A stretch of 7,279 nt of DNA from Actinomycetes bacterium (GTDB lineage Bacteria; Actinomycetota; Actinomycetes; Mycobacteriales; Micromonosporaceae): assembly GCA_023437285.1 (NCBI GenBank), contig JAEZGP010000781.1, positions 1 to 7,279 of the forward strand. Reading direction: 5' to 3'. Below, piece after piece: positions 5,145 through 7,279 of the stretch. The notes beneath the pieces are model-generated. The model was not told the origin of the DNA. It did not search any database and worked only from the letters and a program-made list of their open reading frames with translations. The translations under genes and the position numbers were made by a program. Numbering within the stretch: position 1 is the stretch's first letter; every line of letters starts with the position of its first letter.

Positions 5145-5173
5145 CCGAGGGCGGCTACCTCAGCCGCCCTCGG
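5145..5173. terminator. perfect 12-bp hairpin between convergent genes
   Basis: CCGAGGGCGGCT (5145-5156) pairs perfectly with AGCCGCCCTCGG (5162-5173) around loop ACCTC. It lies 15 bp after the DUF6232 stop and 48 bp from the stop of the convergent XRE gene. No T-run follows in either direction, as is usual for many actinobacterial hairpin terminators. It probably limits read-through both ways. Confidence 0.75.
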
Positions 5174-5221
5174 CGCGGAAAAGGGCGCGCGCACTCCTCA
5201 TCCTCGACAGCGCGAGGTCGC

Positions 5222-6091
5222 TCAGGTCATCTCGTCGCGGACGCGGGCGATGAGAGCGCGGGAGTCCGCCGCGCTGAGTGCGGCGTCCTCGAGGCGGCGC
5301 ATGATCGTCGAGTACTTGGCGATCTCGTCAACGTCGTCGGAGAGCAGCCGGTCATCCGAGCCACGCTCCATGTAGAGCACGTCGGCGTCCTGCGTCTCGC
5401 CGAAGTGCAGGATCGTGAAGGCGCCGAAGACCATGCCCGGATGCGCCGCGGCCCGCCACGGGACCACCGTGATGTCGACGGTGTCGCGCTCGGCCAGGCT
5501 CAGCAGGTGCTGGAGCTGCTCCCGCATGGTCTGGCTGCCGCCCACCGGGCGGTGCAGCACGGCCTCGTCCAGGATGGCGCTCACCCGGGGCGGCCTGTCG
5601 CGCTCCATGGTGTCCCGCTGACGCGTCAGGCGTACGTCCATGCGGGTGTGGAAGCTCTCCTCCGTCGGCGGCGGGATGGCGCAGTCGCGCAGGATGGCCG
5701 CGGCGTAGGCCTCCGTCTGCAACAGACCGGGCACGAGCATGGGGTGGAAGTGGCGTAGCCGGGTGGCCTCCGCCTCAAAGCCGATGAGCATCCGCTGCTG
5801 CGCGCTGACCTCCTCGTCCTTAATGGACGACCACCAGCTGCGCTTGCGCGACAGGCGGGCGAGTTCCTCGAGCTCCCGCAGATGCTCGGCGCCGGTCACG
5901 CCGTACAGGTCCACCAGGGCGCGCAGGTCGGTGATGCTGAGGCCGACGGAGCCGGCCTCAATCCTGATCACTTTGGACGTCGACCAGGAGAGGCTTTCCG
6001 CGACCTGCTCCTGCGTGAGTTCCGCCGCCTCCCGGGCGGCCCGCAGCTCGGCCTTCAGCCGACGCCGGGGGATCGTCGGTCCGTGGGGCAC
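5222..6091 (-). CDS. XRE-family regulator with DUF5753 domain (WhiJ/Scr1-like)
   Basis: This 289-residue DNA-binding regulator has an N-terminal HTH_XRE domain (about residues 12-66, LTQEQVAESLSWSTSKVIRIEAG at 25-47). A DUF5753 domain follows from about residue 85 to the end (WWSSIKDEEVSAQQRMLIGFEAEATRLRHFHPMLVPGLLQTEAYAAAIL; later RQRDTMERDRPPRVSAILDEAVLHRPVGG and the VDITVVPWRAAAHPGM block). This fusion is the standard actinomycete WhiJ-type architecture, known from regulators of sporulation and antibiotic production that often work with a small DUF397 protein. The GTG at 6091 is chosen because GGGAGG lies 9 nt upstream and the length then matches the family; longer in-frame starts at 6133 or 6190 lack ribosome sites. 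Its natural partner gene (DUF397) is present but divergent, across a 197-bp region full of inverted repeats that it may bind itself. The ligand or signal sensed by DUF5753 is unknown. Confidence 0.92.
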   Translation of the reverse strand: MPHGPTIPRRRLKAELRAAREAAELTQEQVAESLSWSTSKVIRIEAGSVGLSITDLRALVDLYGVTGAEHLRELEELARLSRKRSWWSSIKDEEVSAQQRMLIGFEAEATRLRHFHPMLVPGLLQTEAYAAAILRDCAIPPPTEESFHTRMDVRLTRQRDTMERDRPPRVSAILDEAVLHRPVGGSQTMREQLQHLLSLAERDTVDITVVPWRAAAHPGMVFGAFTILHFGETQDADVLYMERGSDDRLLSDDVDEIAKYSTIMRRLEDAALSAADSRALIARVRDEMT

Positions 6092-6100
6092 CGTCCGCCA

Positions 6101-6106
6101 CCTCCC
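6101..6106 (-). promoter_or_regulatory. ribosome binding site deciding the XRE gene start
   Basis: GGGAGG (6106-6101) stands 9 nt before the GTG at 6091 and is the best ribosome site upstream of the helix-turn-helix. The start at 6133 has an AT-rich stretch without purine block before it. Confidence 0.7.
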
Positions 6107-6184
6107 GTTGCCGATCGGGCAGGTTTCACGCACGAAAAATCGACGAGTCGGAACCGGGTAACACTGGTGCGGGCGATCACTTGC

Positions 6185-6204
6185 TGGCACTATGCCACAT
6201 GGCA
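6185..6204. promoter_or_regulatory. alternating TGGCA/TGCCA/TGGCA half-sites, putative XRE operator
   Basis: TGGCA (6185-6189), TGCCA (6193-6197) and TGGCA (6200-6204) form two overlapping inverted repeats: TGGCA-N3-TGCCA and TGCCA-CA-TGGCA. They sit 94-113 bp upstream of the XRE start and 85-104 bp upstream of the DUF397 start, in the shared divergent region, where autoregulation by the XRE protein would be expected. TTGC and GCAA words flank the array (6181-6184 and 6209-6212). Confidence 0.45.
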
Positions 6205-6221
6205 GATTGCAACCCTATCAC

Positions 6222-6235
6222 TTAACGGCTGTTAA
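6222..6235. promoter_or_regulatory. palindrome TTAAC-GGCT-GTTAA, putative operator
   Basis: The palindrome has 5-bp arms around a 4-bp centre, the same 14-bp frame as the palindrome at 4434-4447. It is adjacent to the second copy of the 13-bp word. On the minus strand it overlaps the spacer of a possible XRE promoter (TAGGGT as -10 at about 6218-6213, poor -35). On the plus strand it lies about 26 bp before AT-rich -10 candidates for DUF397. Confidence 0.45.
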
Positions 6236-6236
6236 A

Positions 6237-6249
6237 ACCACCGTTGATG
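6237..6249. repeat. 13-bp word accaccgttgatg, copy 2 (copy 1 at 4409-4421)
   Basis: Exact second copy of the word at 4409-4421, starting 1 bp after the palindrome at 6222-6235 and 40 bp before the DUF397 start. It contains TTGATG (6244-6249), which could also serve as part of a -35 element. Confidence 0.45.
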
Positions 6250-6257
6250 AGGGTTTT

Positions 6258-6267
6258 TACATATAGA
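6258..6267 (+). promoter_or_regulatory. candidate -10 region of the DUF397 gene
   Basis: The AT-rich run TTTTTACATATAGA (6254-6267) contains TACATA (6258-6263) and TATAGA (6262-6267), either of which could be a -10 element. No convincing -35 hexamer stands at the proper spacing. If TATAGA is used, the mRNA would begin near 6274, just ahead of the GAGGAG ribosome site (6278-6283). Confidence 0.3.
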
Positions 6268-6288
6268 CCGGAATAACGAGGAGCACCG

Positions 6289-6513
6289 ATGCCACTCGTA
6301 TCGGGAGACAGCACCGCGCGCGCGATCGCGCCGTCCTGGGTCCGCAGCAGCAAATGCCACACCGCGAGCTGCTGCGTCGAAGTGAGCATGGTCGACCCGG
6401 ACCACGTCCTGCTGCGCAGCTCGGTCACCCCCGAGCGAGGTGTCCTCGCTTTCTCGCCCGATAGCTGGGCTGCCTTCATCGCCGCGGTCCGCGAAGGCGA
6501 CTTCGACCGCTGA
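6289..6513 (+). CDS. DUF397 small protein, partner of the XRE regulator
   Basis: This 74-residue protein carries the DUF397 signature: SWVRSSKC at 16-23 (family W.KSS.S), CCVEV at 28-32 (family N.CVEV), then a hydrophobic strand with VLLRSS. It ends in LAFSPDSWAAFIAAVREGDFDR, matching the family's L.F....W..F...V..G.F tail. DUF397 proteins are almost always encoded beside WhiJ/DUF5753 XRE genes. In Streptomyces such pairs have been described as interacting, with toxin/antitoxin-like behaviour and effects on antibiotic production and development. Here the gene is divergent from its XRE neighbour instead of directly downstream. GAGGAG (6278-6283), 5 nt before the ATG, gives a firm start. The usual NS before CVEV is replaced by SC, giving a Cys pair (C28, C29) plus C23, which is unusual. 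The gene ends at a hairpin shared with the convergent methyltransferase gene. Confidence 0.9.
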   Translation: MPLVSGDSTARAIAPSWVRSSKCHTASCCVEVSMVDPDHVLLRSSVTPERGVLAFSPDSWAAFIAAVREGDFDR

Positions 6514-6525
6514 TCGCCCGCGTCC

Positions 6526-6558
6526 CGTGGGAACGGTGCCTACGGGCGGGTTCCCACG
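6526..6558. terminator. hairpin overlapping the methyltransferase 3' end
   Basis: CGTGGGAAC (6526-6534) pairs perfectly with GTTCCCACG (6550-6558) across a 15-nt loop, in which GCC/GGC can pair weakly. It begins 13 bp after the DUF397 stop and contains the last codons and TAG stop (6542-6540) of the convergent methyltransferase gene. There is no T-run; it is a plausible bidirectional terminator. Confidence 0.6.
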
Positions 6559-7277
6559 TGGACGGTGCGCGCCTCCAGGCGGTACATGTCCTCGCGGTGG
6601 CCCAGCCAGTACCGGTCGTGGGGATCGAGCAGCCGGGTCCAGACCGCGTCGTCCTCGGGCGTGAGCGCGGCGACCTGGCGGGCGTTGCCCACGCGCGTGG
6701 CGAGCCAGGCCAGTACCCGCTTCCTGCGGTCCGCGGGCAGCGGGGCACGGTGCTCGATGAGCAGGCTCACCGTGTCGACGAGCGCGAGGCCGGCCCGGTG
6801 CAGGACCTCCGTCCAGCCGTACGGCAGGGGCTTGCTGCCCGGAGTGTCGCTGCGCACCTTCGTGTAGAACGGCGCCTGGGCCGCCTCCAGCCGGGCCTCC
6901 AGGCCGGGTGCGCCGATCTCCAGCTCGTACGGCAGGTGGCGGGGCATCAGGCCCGACTCGTAGATGGCCAGCCGGCCGCCCGGGGCGACCAGCTCGGCGA
7001 GCTTGTCGACCGTGCCCTGCTGGTCGCCGAGGTGGTGCACCATCGCCGCCGCCCACACGAGGTCCGGCGCCCCGCCGATCGCGGACAGCAGCTCATCGAC
7101 GCTGTCCTCGACCGAACCCTCGGCGAACGTCAGACGCGAGTGCCGGGCGGGCAGGCGCGTGACAACGTGACGCCGGGCCGAGGCGAGCAGGTCCTCGGAC
7201 ACGTCGAGCGCCACGACCGTCGCGTCGTCGGGCAGCGCGGTCGCCATGGCCAGGGCCATGCCCGCGCCGCCACAGCC
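6540..7277 (-). CDS. class I SAM-dependent methyltransferase, 5' end outside window
   Basis: 245 residues are visible; the frame runs out of the window without a start. It begins within glycine-rich motif I (GCGGAG, the SAM-binding loop usually preceded by an acidic residue). VVALDVSEDLLASARRHV follows, whose Asp should hold the SAM ribose. LTFAEGSVED is next, then PDLVWAAAMVHHLGD (motif IV region, with the HHL seen in methyltransferase_25/UbiE-like proteins) and LVAPGGRLAIYE (post-motif). The C-terminal 120 residues form a less conserved cap (PYGWTEVLHRAGLALVDTVSLLIEHRAPLPADRRKRVLAWLATRVG) similar to actinomycete proteins annotated only as 'class I SAM-dependent methyltransferase'. The substrate cannot be told from sequence; small molecules are more likely than nucleic acid, by inference. 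In-frame ATGs at 7259 and 7247 fall after motif I and are not the start. The gene converges on DUF397 across a 26-bp gap. Confidence 0.88.
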   Translation of the reverse strand, partial: GCGGAGMALAMATALPDDATVVALDVSEDLLASARRHVVTRLPARHSRLTFAEGSVEDSVDELLSAIGGAPDLVWAAAMVHHLGDQQGTVDKLAELVAPGGRLAIYESGLMPRHLPYELEIGAPGLEARLEAAQAPFYTKVRSDTPGSKPLPYGWTEVLHRAGLALVDTVSLLIEHRAPLPADRRKRVLAWLATRVGNARQVAALTPEDDAVWTRLLDPHDRYWLGHREDMYRLEARTVHVGTRP

Positions 7278-7279
7278 GA

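Noticed and set aside
6092..6190. Longer form of the XRE protein starting at 6190 or 6133
   Set aside because: There is no ribosome site at those starts, while GGGAGG fits the GTG at 6091, which also gives the usual family length.
6232..7056. 274-codon minus-strand frame overlapping the methyltransferase and DUF397
   Set aside because: It is a shifted frame of the methyltransferase region with Arg/Gly/Pro-rich translation and crosses the convergent DUF397 gene and a terminator hairpin.
1..7279. CRISPR array, phage or transposon, tRNA
   Set aside because: No regularly spaced repeats, no integrase or transposase motifs, no terminal inverted repeats with target duplications and no cloverleaf sequence seen on either strand.

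Overview
The window is very GC-rich (roughly 70% by eye) and has Actinobacteria-style GTG starts, purine-rich ribosome binding sites and actinobacterial families (a primary-like group 2 sigma factor, a DUF5753 XRE regulator, DUF397, DUF6232). A filamentous actinomycete chromosome, plausibly Micromonosporaceae, fits best; the family-level guess is inference. I see no transposase, integrase, CRISPR array, tRNA or rRNA.

Layout. 3-1289 (+) is the 3' part of a DUF4139 (MuiA-like) protein gene. 1290-1524 is a dense control region for a group 2 sigma-70 factor gene, 1525-2466 (+). It holds a CGTCAC-N6-GTGACG inverted repeat, a GGAAT-N18-GTT promoter of the SigR/SigH type and a small direct repeat in the leader. 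A bidirectional terminator at 2479-2516 separates it from a leftward two-gene unit. That unit is an NlpC/P60 peptidoglycan hydrolase with a signal peptide and coiled coil (4037-3042), followed by a small proline-rich single-pass membrane protein (3000-2527). The hydrolase gene is preceded by a clear c-di-AMP (ydaO/yuaA) riboswitch at 4254-4062. A 400-base non-coding stretch with operator-like repeats leads to a DUF6232 membrane protein gene (4656-5129, +). This converges through a strong hairpin on an XRE-DUF5753 regulator gene (6091-5222, -). A divergent intergenic region rich in inverted repeats separates it from a DUF397 gene (6289-6513, +), which in turn converges on a SAM-dependent methyltransferase gene cut by the window end (7277-6540, -).

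How it fits together. The left two-thirds reads as core envelope and stress physiology: a stress-type promoter driving a housekeeping-like sigma factor, next to a cell-wall hydrolase under c-di-AMP control. The right third is accessory regulation: an XRE/DUF397 pair, a kind described in Streptomyces as interacting, antitoxin/toxin-like developmental or antibiotic regulators, here arranged divergently rather than in tandem. A 14-bp TTAAC-N4-GTTAA palindrome and a 13-bp exact word (accaccgttgatg) occur together both in the XRE/DUF397 intergenic region and in the region between the hydrolase and DUF6232 genes, suggesting one regulator may act at both places. I found no clearly new multi-gene system; the interest lies mainly in the regulatory DNA.
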